DNA of 64,000 nt, taken from NCBI GenBank assembly GCA_024734555.1, contig JANPWX010000205.1, positions 169,167-233,166 on the forward strand, given 5' to 3'. How positions within the stretch are numbered: the stretch's first letter is position 1; every line of letters begins with the position of its first letter. The stretch is from Trochalopteron elliotii (lineage: Eukaryota > Chordata > Aves > Passeriformes > Leiothrichidae). The notes under the pieces were generated by a model, which worked only from the letters and a program-made list of their open reading frames with translations, had not been told where the DNA came from and ran no database searches. Positions 10,660-22,907 of the stretch are shown here, piece by piece. A program made the translations under genes and the position numbers.

Positions 10660-13600
10660 TGGGACAGGAAAAATGGGATGCCCAAATATTGTCTTTCTGG
10701 ACTGACATTAGGGGCAAGTTATGGCCACATAAGCCATCAATGACTTAAAATCATTGAGGAACACAATTTTCTTTAGTACAGTCAAGTGGGTTTATGCTGG
10801 AATGGAATAGCTATGAAACAGTTTAATAAAATGGTTTTTGCAATAGCAAATGCCTCAACTTATCTTCAAAAGTTATTTAACTGGAAAGAGCCTTTTATAG
10901 CCACGCAGACTCCAACACATCACCAAAACTGCTGATAACTGCTGGTTTGAGCATGAGAAATTACCCTGTTATAAGGCCATAAATCAGGATATCTTCTTGA
11001 ACTAGAACAGAGTCAACTGTTAGTGGCACTGGAGGAGTGGTGATTCCTGGGTGGAATTAAAATGGGGAGGGAAAATGTTAAAAAAATGTTACCTGTCCCC
11101 ATCAAACAGCTCCTGCTTAGCACTGCAGGGAGAGAAAGAGGAAAAAACACCACAACTTCCTGTCCCTCTGTATTCATTTTTCCCATTCAACCAACTCTCC
11201 AGCACATTGACCTACATCTATCACTGCCTTTCCAGGTTAAGGGAAAGAGACTTCCAAGCCTTTGAAAAACAACACACAAGGTCTGCATTCAGCCTAAGTG
11301 GAAAATATTACAAACTCTAACCTGTTTAAAACATTCAAACCATTATTATCCTCTTTAATCACTCTTTCCATATTTTGTTCTATATTTCTTGCCAAAACAG
11401 AACCTGTTATATAAGTTTTTATGCCTCATTTCGCATGTTCCTTCAAACACATTTCTATTAATTGATTTTTCGCTGCTTTCCAAATTTAGTTCCAGCCTTT
11501 TTTTTTTTTTTTCCCCACCGAAACTTTTTGCAGTCTGCTGGTTTTGAATTAGCTCTTATTTAACATTCCCAGGTCACCCATTTGGCTGGCAATAATGTGC
11601 ATTTTTGAACAACAGCAGGGAAATCAGGCTGTCCCCTGGGACAGTGAGGGGCAGAGCAGGAAATGCTGCAGCATCTGCAGTGCAGGCAGCAGGGGCTGCA
11701 CAGCTGCACTCGGGCTCTGCTCCTCTGGCCCCTTTCCAGCCAGTCCCACAGAATCATCAGGACATTTCCCGTGCTGGTTTCCAGCACTCGGGGCTAACAC
11801 CAAGTGCTCTGAGAACAAAGGACATTAATTGGCAATAATCCTGGGTGGACACAGCTGAGAAAGGACAGTGTCACCAATAAGATTTTAAGTGTTTAGAGTT
11901 CAGGTTGTGCAATTACAAAAATGGAAAGCTTCATTGTGAAATCACATCACTTATATATGGTACGTTTATAAAAAAGGGAAGAGCTTGTGGTTCAAGGCTG
12001 GACAGCTTCTGACAGAGCTCTGGGTCCAGAGAAACAGCAAAGAGAAAACGCCTTGGGCCGGCACTGTCAGCACATCCCTTCTCAAAGACTCATCCCACCT
12101 CTGAGAGGCAGGAAATCAGGCAGATGATTTCAAAGAAAATAAAATATTTTGTGTCTTTCCACTCCTCTTGGCACAGGAGTCTGGGACTGTACAACAAACA
12201 GATAACACAGACTCACACTCACAATATTTTATTGTGTCCTGATGCAGAAGAAATATTATGTGCTTGAGCTCCCTCTCTGCCCAGGATCTGCAGTTGAAAA
12301 GTCCCATCTCCCTGGAGCTGTGGATACAAATGCCAGCCACAGTGGAGATTTAAGGAGAGAATTTCCACTGAAGCCAACAGACTCCTCATGGCCACAAGAA
12401 AAACCAGATTATTTCCTACAGCAGCCTTGAAAAGAACAATAAACCAGCTGCACTTTCAAAACACTTGCAGGCAGCCGGGAGAGGACAAGAATCAAGAAGA
12501 AAAAAAAATCCTCAAACTTACAATAGAACTACATTTTAGCATAATTCAGAACTGTAATGAGACTGTAAATTAAGATCTGCATAAACATATGGACAGAGTA
12601 AAGAATCATCTTTCTATTTCATTCACAGAAAGGAATATATATTTGGGCAGGAAATCATTAGGAATAATTAATTTGTATGAACATACATTGTAATTTTTCT
12701 AATTTGGCTTTAGCATTACCCACTGCAAAACAGCACTCCAAACAAATTAAAATGTTCCATTGCAGCTGCAGCAGTCATTTTTGGAAAGTACAAGGTTAAA
12801 TACTGACAAGGTCAAGGGAACTAGAGACACCTGAGTGAGGCAGAGAAGTTTTAAAGTGCTCCCGAAGCTTTAAATTCACACACAGACACATTTCCCACCC
12901 CAGCACGCCCAGGGACTGTTTTCCTGAGCAGCAGCTTGAGCTGCCATTACAAACACTACTGAAGTCACAGCAAATTCAAAAGCTATTCTGATTTTCCTCT
13001 CTCAAGTGACACAACGTAGCTCTGGGTTAAATTACTTTCAGATGCTTTAAATGTAACTTAAAACATACCACTTACAATCAGGAAAACATTATTGTTTATG
13101 AATGCTTTATGATGCTATGGAAAAATCCATCTTTGCTCAGATGATGGCAAAAAAGGAAAGATTGAAAGAGAGCCTTGGAATGCTGCTGCTTGCCAGGTTC
13201 CTCCCATTAAGTCAGGGGACTGCAATCACTGTTTTTATTCGTACCCAGTGGTACAGATGGGAAAATGACACTAACTTCAAATATCTAACAACTCCAAAAA
13301 TTATTCTAATTGGTGTTTTAAAAATATTAATAATTAAAATTCACTCCCCAAAATTGATCACACATAATTTGCATATCTACAAAACCTCACAGGAGCTGGG
13401 AATAGAAAAAGAATCAACATGTGGAGAAATTAGTTTTATAAATGTTGTAGCATTTTATTCACCTCAGTGGAGATATCAATGGCACAGATTAGCAGCTGCT
13501 GATGATTTAAATGTATTTCCAGACACTACAATGAAATGATGGAGGAGGGCAGCCAGCACACAAAGGACAAGCCTGTGCTCTGTGCTCCCAGCCTGGCTGT

Positions 13601-14046
13601 GTGAGACCCCAAATTCCCCTTTGTCACAAGAGGACACAAAATAAAGATGCTTGGTTCCAGTCAGAAGGCAGTAGAAATCAGAAGGTTTACTTACAATTCA
13701 TTCAGCCCTTTTATAACGTGCTGTGCTAAAAAGTCACATTGTCAGTCCACAGGGCTGACACCTCTCCCACTGGCTCAGTAACAGAAATAGCAAACAACAC
13801 CTGTTGTTATGGGAAAGGAATATTGGTTACACAAGGTTGTTTTGGGAAGAAGAAAATTGTTGAAAAGTTTCCCTTGGGAAGAGCTCAGCAATTCTCAGGC
13901 TCAGAAAATATCGAGCCCACACACCTTCAGGGCAGGATTTGTGGGCTTTTACCCCAGAAGTTTCCCACTGAACCCAGGCCAGCGTGGCCATAGAGGCACA
14001 GGAGTCACCTGAGAGAGAAGGAGGCAGGAGGGGAGGAAGGAGCATC
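10660..14046. other. Unique noncoding DNA
   Basis: No gene is supported. A 145-codon frame at 13102-13539 (+) is the longest without repeats, but it has no recognisable motif. A 15-base T run lies at 11498-11512. Sequence becomes GC-richer near 13.95-14.25 kb. Confidence 0.5.
11498..11512. repeat. Poly-T tract
   Basis: Fifteen consecutive T residues followed by CCCC. No retroposed body is recognised next to it on either side. Confidence 0.9.
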
Positions 14047-14047
14047 G

Positions 14048-14075
14048 CAGGACAGGACAGGACAGGACAGGGCAG
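14048..14075. repeat. (GGACA)n pentamer microsatellite
   Basis: About five units of GGACA, the last reading GGGCA, lie within a GC-rich patch. Minus-strand frames across it are translation artefacts of the repeat. Confidence 0.85.
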
Positions 14076-14079
14076 GGGA

Positions 14080-15466
14080 GCCACGGGGCTCTGGGATCTC
14101 CCCAGCAGGAGAAGCAGCCCAGGCAGTGCCAGGGTGGGATAATGAAGGTCTGGATCCAATTGCCTCCCACAGCAGCAGCCTGTTCATCCCAAGGAGTGCT
14201 GGCAGCTGTGCCAAGGAGAAAAACGGCCCAGGGCAGAGACATTTATCCTCAGCTCCGTGCAGGACAAGGCAGGAAACCCATCTGATTAAAGAGGCTGCTC
14301 TGTACTTTATTGCTCTTGATTTGTTTTGTATTCATGCATCTGTGGATAAATTCAATCTATTCTCCAATACCATCAGAACAACCCCAGGAACATTGGAGAG
14401 CTGAAGTGATGATGATGTGATCCAGCAGTGTGATGGAGCAGAGATGAAGCTTCAGCAGCCACAGCAGCTGCTGACAAAGACTGAGTATAAATATTCCCTC
14501 CCCAGCCTGGGGAGGAGGAGCACTGATGTTCCTGCTTATGGAATTAACAGGCCCAGGGAGAGCAGCCAGCTGAGACATCGGGCCATTAGCAGGAGCCCTG
14601 CTGGCACCACTGGGGAAAAAACACCAAAGCTGTGACAGCAAACAGGGTTGAGGAGCTAGGGAGTTTGGTTTTGGTTTTTCTGAAGAAGTGTCTAGAGAAA
14701 TCAGCTCCATTTCAATGATGCTTCCTGCACATCTAAAACACACACAGCCCTCAGTGTCTCTGGGCAGCCAAGAGCTCAGACCAGACACCCAGCAGGTGTG
14801 GGTGACACAGGAGGACAATGCAGGACCTGACTGGGAGCAGCTTGGTGGCAATGGGCAGACAGCTGGTTATGTGGATAAGAAATCACTTAATATTTAAAAA
14901 ATTGTGACATTCATATACACTTTGTGGGTCTTGCTGAGGTTATGTCTTCATTAATGGATTTTTTACAGTAGTTACCAGAATTTGTGGTAACTGTTTCATG
15001 GCAAAGGATCAAAAAATAAAATTAATACACAGAACCGGTCACCAGATGTCACAGTCTTGTCATTCCAACATGGCCAAAAGTACAGAAATCATCAGCAGAA
15101 AACAACATCTTATATACAAGCAAGAGGTAAGAGAAAATCTGGAACATGAAGAAATAGTCTCCTTGTTAGTCAGCAGAACTGGAAGAACAAGGTGTCACTG
15201 TTTACTTTGTAAGACGTCTGTCCCCTCTGTTCTAATCACTGATTTATTACATTGGTTCCCTGAGGAATCAATTCCAATTACAAATATTCAAACCATGAGA
15301 GGTGTCATACCCAGAGAATGAATAATGCAATGTCTCTGCACATGTGCTGCCAGAAGGGTGAAACAAAAGCCTCCAAAATGCATCATCATGATGCACATCA
15401 GGAGCAGCAGGATGTGAAAGGCAGCTGAGCCCTGAGTGAACCCCCAGGCCCCTGCATTTCCCCCAG
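14080..15466. other. Noncoding DNA, GC-rich then AT-rich
   Basis: The 14.1-14.85 kb part is GC-rich and gives frames of up to 164 codons on the minus strand without domains. From 14.9 kb it is AT-rich and unique. A 107-codon plus-strand frame at 14998-15321 shows no known motif. Confidence 0.5.
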
Positions 15467-15730
15467 GACAGTGGGACATTGTGACAGTGGGACAGTGGGA
15501 CAGAGGGACAGCAGGACAGTGTGACACCAGGACAGTGTGACAGTGGGACAGCAGGACAGTGGGGAAGTGGGACAGAAGGACAGCAGGACAGTGGGACAGC
15601 ACGACAGTGTGACAGCAGGACAGCTGGGCAGTGGGACAGTGGGACAGTGTGGCAGTGGGACAGTGGGACAGCAGGACAGTGGGACAGCGGGACAGCAGGA
15701 CAGTGGGACAGCAGGACAGTGGGACAGCAG
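15467..15730. repeat. Octamer minisatellite (GACAGTGG/GACAGCAG)
   Basis: The array splits into 33 octamers of the forms GACAGTGG, GACAGCAG and GACAGTGT, with a few variants such as GGAAGTGG and GGCAGTGG. Because 8 is not a multiple of 3 and the main units contain no stop on either strand, frames stay open through the array in every phase. This explains the 121- and 170-codon frames that overlap it. Confidence 0.95.
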
Positions 15731-17583
15731 GGTCAGCCAGCCCCAGGAATGTCCTGCTCGCCCTCCTTCCAGCAGGGTCAGCTCTTATGAGGACAGACAA
15801 CAGTCATGTACTTTTGTAAAGACACTGCTGGTTTTTGCAAAGGTGCTGCTGGTTACCACAATTCAGAGAAGCTCTGATTGGCCCACAGTAGAAGACTTTT
15901 AAAGGGCTAAGAACTAAAGACTTAGACTATATTAATTTGAGTTCTTATTCTGGAACAAAGTATTCTGACTTGTAACTGTTACAGAAACACATGCAATTAT
16001 TGGGGGTTTTTTTCATGACAATTTCACTTTCATTAAAGCTTGGGAAAACACATCAATATCTGTCAAATGGAAAAGGCTAAAATGATAGAGAAAAATGTAT
16101 TGAGCAATTGTATAAATTGTGAGGGAAGAAAATCTACCAAGCTTTCCTGATTAAAATTTTACAGTCAGATCTCAATTTCAATCAAGTTACAAGTCCAGCA
16201 TCATAAGCATTGTTCAATAATACAGCAAGTGACAGCTCCTGTCCCAAAGAGCAGCTTATTAATATCATTTGATTTATGAGCTGCAGTAATTATATTATGC
16301 ATGAAACTTGCCCCTAATGATGCCAAGAGCTACACACTGATCTCTAAAATGGAATTCCATGCTAGTATTTATTTACACATTCTCTGAGTGCATTTGCAAT
16401 CTATTGGTGTTCATAGTGTAGTACCAAAAGGAATTTCAGATGATCTAACTTATTTTTTGACAAAAAGCAAATGGATTTGTTTGTCTATTTATTTGCTTGC
16501 TTATTTAAACACACTTACTGGGGTGAAAACCTTATTTCCTGTAGGGCCAGGACCAGAACCAGCCAGTATCCACGGGGTCCTTAGAGAGGTCTTGCACAGT
16601 CTAATAAAACCCAGCTGAAAACAACTGGACTGGATGAGATGAACCAGGATCAGGAAAAAGGATTCAGATGGCTGGAGAAGGGAGTGAGTGGGCAGTGTGT
16701 GATGACAGAAATGCCACATTGCTGTCACTTGGGGTCATAAAGACAACTGCACTATGTTTGCATTTAAAAAACCTCCCGTTCTAATGAAAAATAAAACATA
16801 CAAGGGAGGGTAGGTGGAGCACGTGAATTCTGGTGTCAATTAGAAGCACTTCTGAAGAATATGGGCTAAAATGTCATAATATTATCTTTAACACTATTAA
16901 ACATTCTAAGAATTCAATCATCATATTCATTGCAATCACATAATTAAAACTCAGGATAAAATAGTATAATTGCTGTTTTATGGCCATCATTACATAATGA
17001 GTGGTTTTATGGCAATCTCAGCTAAATCTGGATTTGGGTAATTTTAAGAAGTTGTTCATTTCCACAGTACCATTCATGATTTTGATTCAGAATTCTTCAA
17101 AATAAAGAGAAATTCTGTCAAAGATGTTGTTTGTGGTTTTTTTCTTTTAAAAAGATTTGAGAGCAATTTTCCTTTTGAAAGTGTTCAATAAAAACTTAAA
17201 AACTCAGAAAGTGTAGAGTGAAAATTTTTTCAGAGGCATAAGCAGCCAGCTTCAAGCAGATTAATAGAAATTCTCAGCACAAAGTGATTCTTAATGAAGA
17301 TGATAAGCCCCAGAAAATAACCATTTATGGGCAATATATAACTTAACTTAAAACAGCAGCTCAATCACAGAGCTGCTGCCTCCCACACACCAGATTCTGT
17401 GCTGTGCCTCTCAAGATCTGGAGCATGAAAGACACAGCCTAAGGAAAAGAAAGGAAAAAAACTAGAAAGAAATAAATCTTTGTGTGTATCTATGGTACCT
17501 CTCAAATATTGGCTCAGTTTGAGCAGCTCTGTCCTAGAGCTGCCTCAGCCATTTCCCCGGAGATGCTCTGCAGCTCAGCCTTT
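15731..17583. other. Unique AT-rich noncoding DNA
   Basis: No gene, transposon or array is recognised. Confidence 0.55.
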
Positions 17584-17647
17584 CTCTCCCATCCCAGTTC
17601 CCTCCCATCCCAGTTCCCTCCCATCCTAGCTCCCTCTATTCCCAGTT
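17584..17647. repeat. 16-bp tandem repeat, about 4 copies
   Basis: The unit is CCTCCCATCCCAGTTC. The first two copies are nearly identical, the third has CCTAGCTC and the fourth is degenerate (CCTCTATTCCCAGTTA). Confidence 0.85.
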
Positions 17648-17649
17648 AA

Positions 17650-19618
17650 TTAACTGATTGATTAACCTGCCAGGCTGAATTCAGAAGCAGAAAACAGCAC
17701 CAAGATAAGGCAAAATGAAAGTATCATATTTCACATCTGAACTCCTGACCAATTCTGAGATTTATGAGAAGAGATTTAAAATAAACCCCCACACAAACTG
17801 CACTGTAATCCAAGAGGTCGCAGTCCAAGCTGAGTCCTCCAAGCACAGGGAGCACCAGTATGGATCTGTCATTATCAGATTCTCATTATATTTTCATGCT
17901 CCTTTTCTGGACTGTGAACAGTGTCTTAATTTATGCTAAAACAATTCAACGCTGGAACCATTCATTCGTCTCACTTTTCAGGTTCATAAACGTTTGCTCC
18001 TCCTCTGGATTTGATATTCTGGTTTTGTTTTCTTTCCTGCCTGCACATGAGGTAGAAACAAAGATTTTGCATAGTAGGCAGGAAGAGATTCCTTCAGGAG
18101 AGTTATCATTCCGTGTCTTTCTGTGATTCTCTTCAAATGTGAACACATTGGTGTGTGTTTCCACAAATCTTCCCACCTTTTCTACCATTTAATAGCTGAC
18201 TTTTGAAGCAAAGGCACTCCACATAGTGGGAGCCAAAAAGTACATTAGTGAATTCTTCTAAGAGAAGTGTGCTGTTAAATAACATGCAGACTAATTAATG
18301 TAAATGCCATGGTGAGAACCTGCTGACATTGTTGAAGTTAATGATCCAGCTGCATTATCATTTCCAACACTGTAATGTTGAGAAAACCCATGAAACTTGG
18401 TTTTCTGCATTTTGCATTTTTACTGGGCATCTTTCAGAGACAGCTGAACAACCTTTCTACACTCCAGTAGAGACCACTGTGTGAATTTACCATGGAATTT
18501 GGGACAATAGATTGGCTTTATCCACAGCCTTGAGCAAACTCCAGCATTCTGTTTGATGAATCCCAGGCCTCACCCACCTCCCTGACCCATCTCCGTGCCT
18601 CCATCCTCTCACATCCATATTACATTATTATATTTGTGCATGTAAACAACATTTAATGCACAACATTATGAGGAAAGAGCCCTTTTGCCAGCCTGACCTG
18701 GGCCATGCAAAAATCAGTTTACTTCTCAGCCATGGATGTTCTGCAGCTGGAACATCCCGATAGTTCTGGGGGAGAGGGGCAGGGTGCAGGGGAAGGCACA
18801 GCACTGCAGTGCCTCTCCTCGATAACAGCACAGGCACAAAAACACCCGTCCTGCCCGCTAGGCAAAAGGAGATGCTCTTCAAAGTTTACCAAGGAGCTGT
18901 TCTGTGAAATAATTGCTTGTCATTTCTGTATAATTACGTTTTGACTGCAACTGCTCTTCAGACAAGGTACGAGATCTGAAGCAGGGGCACTTCTCACCCT
19001 CTTGTCTGGGTGCATGGCAATGAAGGAGGCTTTTGAAAAGTCAGAAATCCACATCGGCAACACACAAAGCTCTTAAAGAAAATGAATAAAAGAATACGGT
19101 GCTCTAAATGGCCTAAAGAACCCGACAGCCAGTGATGAGCTTTGGCTCGTTTCATCAGGAGTGTTTGTGCTGCTAACTTTCGTAGTCCGGAATGAAGGGG
19201 TGTGCTTTAAAAGCAGCAGAAAATCACAAAGAAAACAATGCAGCATCACGGCCATCAATACCACAGCTGGTATTGCACAAGCCAGGAATCACTGCGATCT
19301 TACTTCAGCGGGGCTGAACAATCCCAACTCACAAATGCATTCAGCCACCAAAGGACTTTTTTCACCGGGAAATGAAGCTCGTACATCCCAGCCCGTCTCC
19401 AGCAGTGCTGCCACATATTCCTTTTCTACCTAAGTGTGATTCATGTTGCAGTTTTAGAATTTCCTTTCAGCTACAAGTCCTGCACAGGGACTGCTCCTTA
19501 GAAAGGATAAAAATGGCCAGCACAGTCGGCCCTCTTGCCTAAAGCCACTGAGACCCAGCGTTTCTCTGAAATCACAGCAACACAGATTGCTCTGGCCAAG
19601 GGAGGGATCTGATGAGGC
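17650..19618. other. Unique noncoding DNA
   Basis: No recognisable gene or repeat. Short open frames on both strands are of chance size. Confidence 0.55.
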
Positions 19619-19620
19619 CC

Positions 19621-19655
<35 letters not shown>
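19621..19655. repeat. (CAGG)n microsatellite
   Basis: About eight perfect CAGG units followed by CAGACAGA. A short tetranucleotide tract. Confidence 0.95.
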
Positions 19656-19659
19656 ACAG

Positions 19660-21305
19660 ACCTTTTCCTCTCATGGCTTCTTCTATGACCAGACAATTAC
19701 TTTGAAGACTATACTCTAGGGAGAGATTTTCTAGAGATCTCAGATATGCTCTAAATTCGGAAACAAAGGTACAGATTCTAAAAAAGTGCTCAGTGATGGA
19801 AAAATACCAAATATGAGATAAGACACTACAATAAAATCACATTTTATGAGAAAACAGAATTGGTTAACTGGTTCTTTTTTCCTTTCCTGTAACTTGTTTT
19901 TACTGACAGTGGGTGTCTGTCAAACAGAAACAGAGTTATTTGTGAGCAACCTCCTTGGACAGCCCTTGTTTTGTTGTTGAAAACCAGAAATGGGGCCATC
20001 AAGAGTACACCTTATGCCATCCAATCCAGCCTTTCAACACAGAGTAGATGGTTTCAGGAAAATAGCAGCTTCAAATAAATATGTTGGCCTAAATTTCAAT
20101 TACTCTGCTATGAAGGAATGAAACTACTTGCCCAAAGGAATTTTAAGCTGCTCTGAGCCAAAGTCTACATAATTTCAGCTCTGTAGGTTTCATGTGAGAT
20201 GTTTGAGTCCTACAGAAACACAAACTATTGTGGGTCTTACTGAAATGGCATCCCAAACCATCCTCCTTTGCTGAAGGTCACTGAAAAGAATTTTCAGTGA
20301 AATGAACTGAGGATTCAGAAGACCAGAAAGTTTTTGTACCAATTTGAAGTCCACAATGAAAGTTACAAAATGACAGCTCTATTTTAAAGCTAATCACAGT
20401 TTTGATGCTCCTCACCGAGAGGCATGTACAAAGAACCTTTGGTGACTACACAGCAGCTAATTTGAGGATATCAATAGATCATACTACTTCTTCAAGGATG
20501 TTTTAAACTGACCCTTTATTGTCTCATTTCATCTCTTAAAAGCTGATGTCACTGCGGCCCTGGCAGAGTGTCACTGTGCAAAGCTTCCAGCACTCAGTAG
20601 CCTTTGGAAGAGCATTCCCATGGTAACACTTCAAATCCTGATGGCTACATCCTTTCAGCACAATGAGCTTAATATCAGATGCTTGAGCCATCTGTCCAGC
20701 TCCTCAATTAACATAGTTAGCTACTGAAACTTCAGCAATTACTGAAATCACACTGCAATCAAGGAACAAATCCACAACATAAAAGCAGGACAAAGGAAAC
20801 CTTAAAGCCACACTCAAGCAGATCTGGTGAGTGAAAAGAGAAGGAGAGCTACTTCATCCAGAATTAAATGCAATTAGAACTTAATCTGGCCCATAATACT
20901 GGCCTCAAGTCCTCATTTGTACTGTGAAGCAGCTGGAATCCTGTTCTCATTACTGTAAATGACTGTGTGGTGCAAGGATACAGAAAACCAAGCTCAGCAC
21001 TTGTGTCCTCTATAAATAAACTTGAGAAATACCTTGGGACTGAGATGAAAGCAGAGCAGCCTAAGGCCGGGCCATGAGAAGGAAGATGCCCTTTTCTGCT
21101 GGCTTTGGACTCGAGGTAAATACTGTGCAGTCATCTGGATATATTAAAAACCTGGGAGATAAAAGTACACCGAGCACAATCAAACCCGTGGTGTGTGGAT
21201 ATGGAGTGAAAATCACTGGGTTAGAGCAGCAAACAGAGGGGACAGCGGGCAGGGAAGGGGACAGCACACAGTCTGTGAGGGACACAACCTGCAGGGGAGC
21301 CCCTT
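19660..21305. other. Unique noncoding DNA
   Basis: AT-rich unique sequence. The segment 20613-20640 has CCCATGGTAACAC, which resembles an RFX half-site, but nothing else supports function. Confidence 0.5.
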
Positions 21306-21561
21306 GGTGGGGTGGAGCAGGGCAGGGCAGGGCTGGGCAGAGGTGAGCACGGCTGAGCTGGGCTGAGTTGGGCTGAGCTGGGCTGGCCTGGGGTGAGCAG
21401 GGCTGAGCTGTGCTGGGCTGGGCTGGGCTGGCCTGGGCAGGGGTGAGCAGGGCTGAGCTGAGCTGGGCTGGGCTGGGCTGGGCTGGGCTGGCCTGGGCAG
21501 GGGTGAGCAGGGCTGAGCTGAGCTGGGCTGGGCTGAGCAGGGCAGGGCTGGGCTGGCACTT
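21306..21561. repeat. GGGCT/GAGCT/GGGGT pentamer array with 60-bp higher-order repeat
   Basis: The array is built from 5-bp words GGGCT, GAGCT, GGGGT, GGGCA and GAGCA. A 60-bp higher-order unit repeats almost exactly (21431-21490 against 21491-21550), with an earlier 45-bp version from 21386. The plus strand at 21465-21487 has five G triplets separated by CT, a classic G-quadruplex pattern. The overlapping minus-strand frames of 112 and 130 codons (rich in PAQ/PSSAQ) are repeat artefacts. Confidence 0.95.
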
Positions 21562-22675
21562 GTGCCTTTTGGCACTCGTGCCTTTGCCCTCTGTAGTGCC
21601 AGCACTCAGCAGGTGTTTGGCTCCTGTTCTCCTGCAGGGCTGGGCTCAGGGGCTCACCTCACCTGCCTGGAAATTCAGAGGTCTTCAACCAGGGATCTGC
21701 ACCACCTGAGGAGTCCTCAGAGAGAGACAGAAATTTCCAGAGCATGACTTATATGGCACTTTAGGCATTTACTGTAGAATAAGACAAATCATTCCCTATT
21801 TCTCTCCACGGGCTATAAAAGCACTCTGAAGGCTCAGCTCAGGATGTCTGTACAGTGGATATCTAAATTAAGGCAGCACAGTCCTACCTCGGAGTATTCT
21901 GGTGATTGTGAGAACTGTTTTCTTGATTTACAGGATCACAGATGTCACGAAACCAATGATGTTTCATACTACGCTGCAAGATCTGCTAAATCCACACTAA
22001 AGCATCACAAAAAGGTGCTCAAGATCTTTCCCTGCCAGAAACAGCAGCCCGTTACACTCCTGAGTGCAGCACTTCTTTCTGTTTGCAGCAAGATAAATTC
22101 TGCTCCAAGCCATATGAAAACTGTGTGAAACTGTGTAAAAACTGTATCAAACAGTAAGTTTATGTCACAAGGCATTCTGGTGACACAAGTCAGCAAAAGA
22201 AAGGCAAGGTACCAATGGATGCACTGGTAGCAGTTCATCCCCTCACAGCAGCACTGCTGCACGGCCTTTCATCCTTCAGGCTCCTGCTGGGTTTGATATT
22301 GAAGTGTCACTGTCAGCCCTGAGTATTTCAGGTAGTGCTTCTGTCTCCTGGATTTAATCCATGAAGGGAAGCAGTAAAGTCCACAGAGCTGTTTGTTTTG
22401 CAGTCTCACGTTCCCAGAGCCTCCACCTGCAAGTGAAGGTAGAGAGCTGAGCGGTCTCCCCTCCATCAGCCTGGGCTTTTCCCTCAGGTCACTTCTCAGT
22501 CTGCTGCATTAAATTCAGTCTGTCCCCACCAGGCCCTCTGTCTGTCCTCTAGCTTGCTGCATTGCCTCCACCCGCAATCACAAGGCCATTAATCACAAAT
22601 CCCCATGTGCTTTAAGGTAATGTCCACGAGCTGTCCTTTGCACAGAAACTCAGAGCCCTGCCGGCCCTCAGCACC
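21562..22675. other. Unique noncoding DNA
   Basis: No gene is supported. GC-richer near 22.4-22.8 kb, AT-rich otherwise. Confidence 0.5.
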
Positions 22676-22729
22676 TCCTGGAGCCAGGGTTCAGCTCCTG
22701 GAGCCAGGGGTCACTCCTGGAGCCAACTC
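22676..22729. repeat. CTCCTGGAGCCA tandem repeat, 3 copies
   Basis: Three copies of CTCCTGGAGCCAGGG-type sequence spaced 18-20 bp. The unit contains the palindrome CTCCTGGAG-like core. Small local array. Confidence 0.8.
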
Positions 22730-22810
22730 TCCCCCCTTGCCTTTCCCCAGCAGGCTGATGGTGACAAGAGGCTGACCCCACCCCAGACTCTCTAGGCTGG
22801 CTGGCTGTCA

Positions 22811-22834
22811 TCTCTATTTATCTATTCTATCTAT

Positions 22835-22868
<34 letters not shown>

Positions 22869-22907
22869 ATCTATCATCTATCTATCTATCTATCTTTATC
22901 TATTTCC
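22811..22907. repeat. (TATC)n microsatellite
   Basis: A TATC/TCTA tetranucleotide tract with interruptions (TATTC near the start, ATCATC in the middle, TTTATC near the end). Likely polymorphic in length. Confidence 0.97.

Noticed and set aside
13102..13539. 145-codon plus-strand frame, the longest free of repeats
   Set aside because: No domain, no signal peptide and no splice or promoter context. The amino-acid mix follows the AT-rich base composition.
14357..14851. 164-codon minus-strand frame
   Set aside because: GC-rich patch with cysteine/serine/proline-rich translation and no recognisable family.
15288..15902. Frames of 170 codons (-) and 121 codons (+)
   Set aside because: Their length comes from the octamer array at 15467-15730, which has no stops in any phase.
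21213..21605. 130-codon PAQPSSAQ-rich frame
   Set aside because: Translation of the GGGCT/GAGCT pentamer array.
22811..22907. CRISPR-like spaced repeats
   Set aside because: The tetranucleotide tract and other arrays have no unique spacers of constant length, and the genome is vertebrate.
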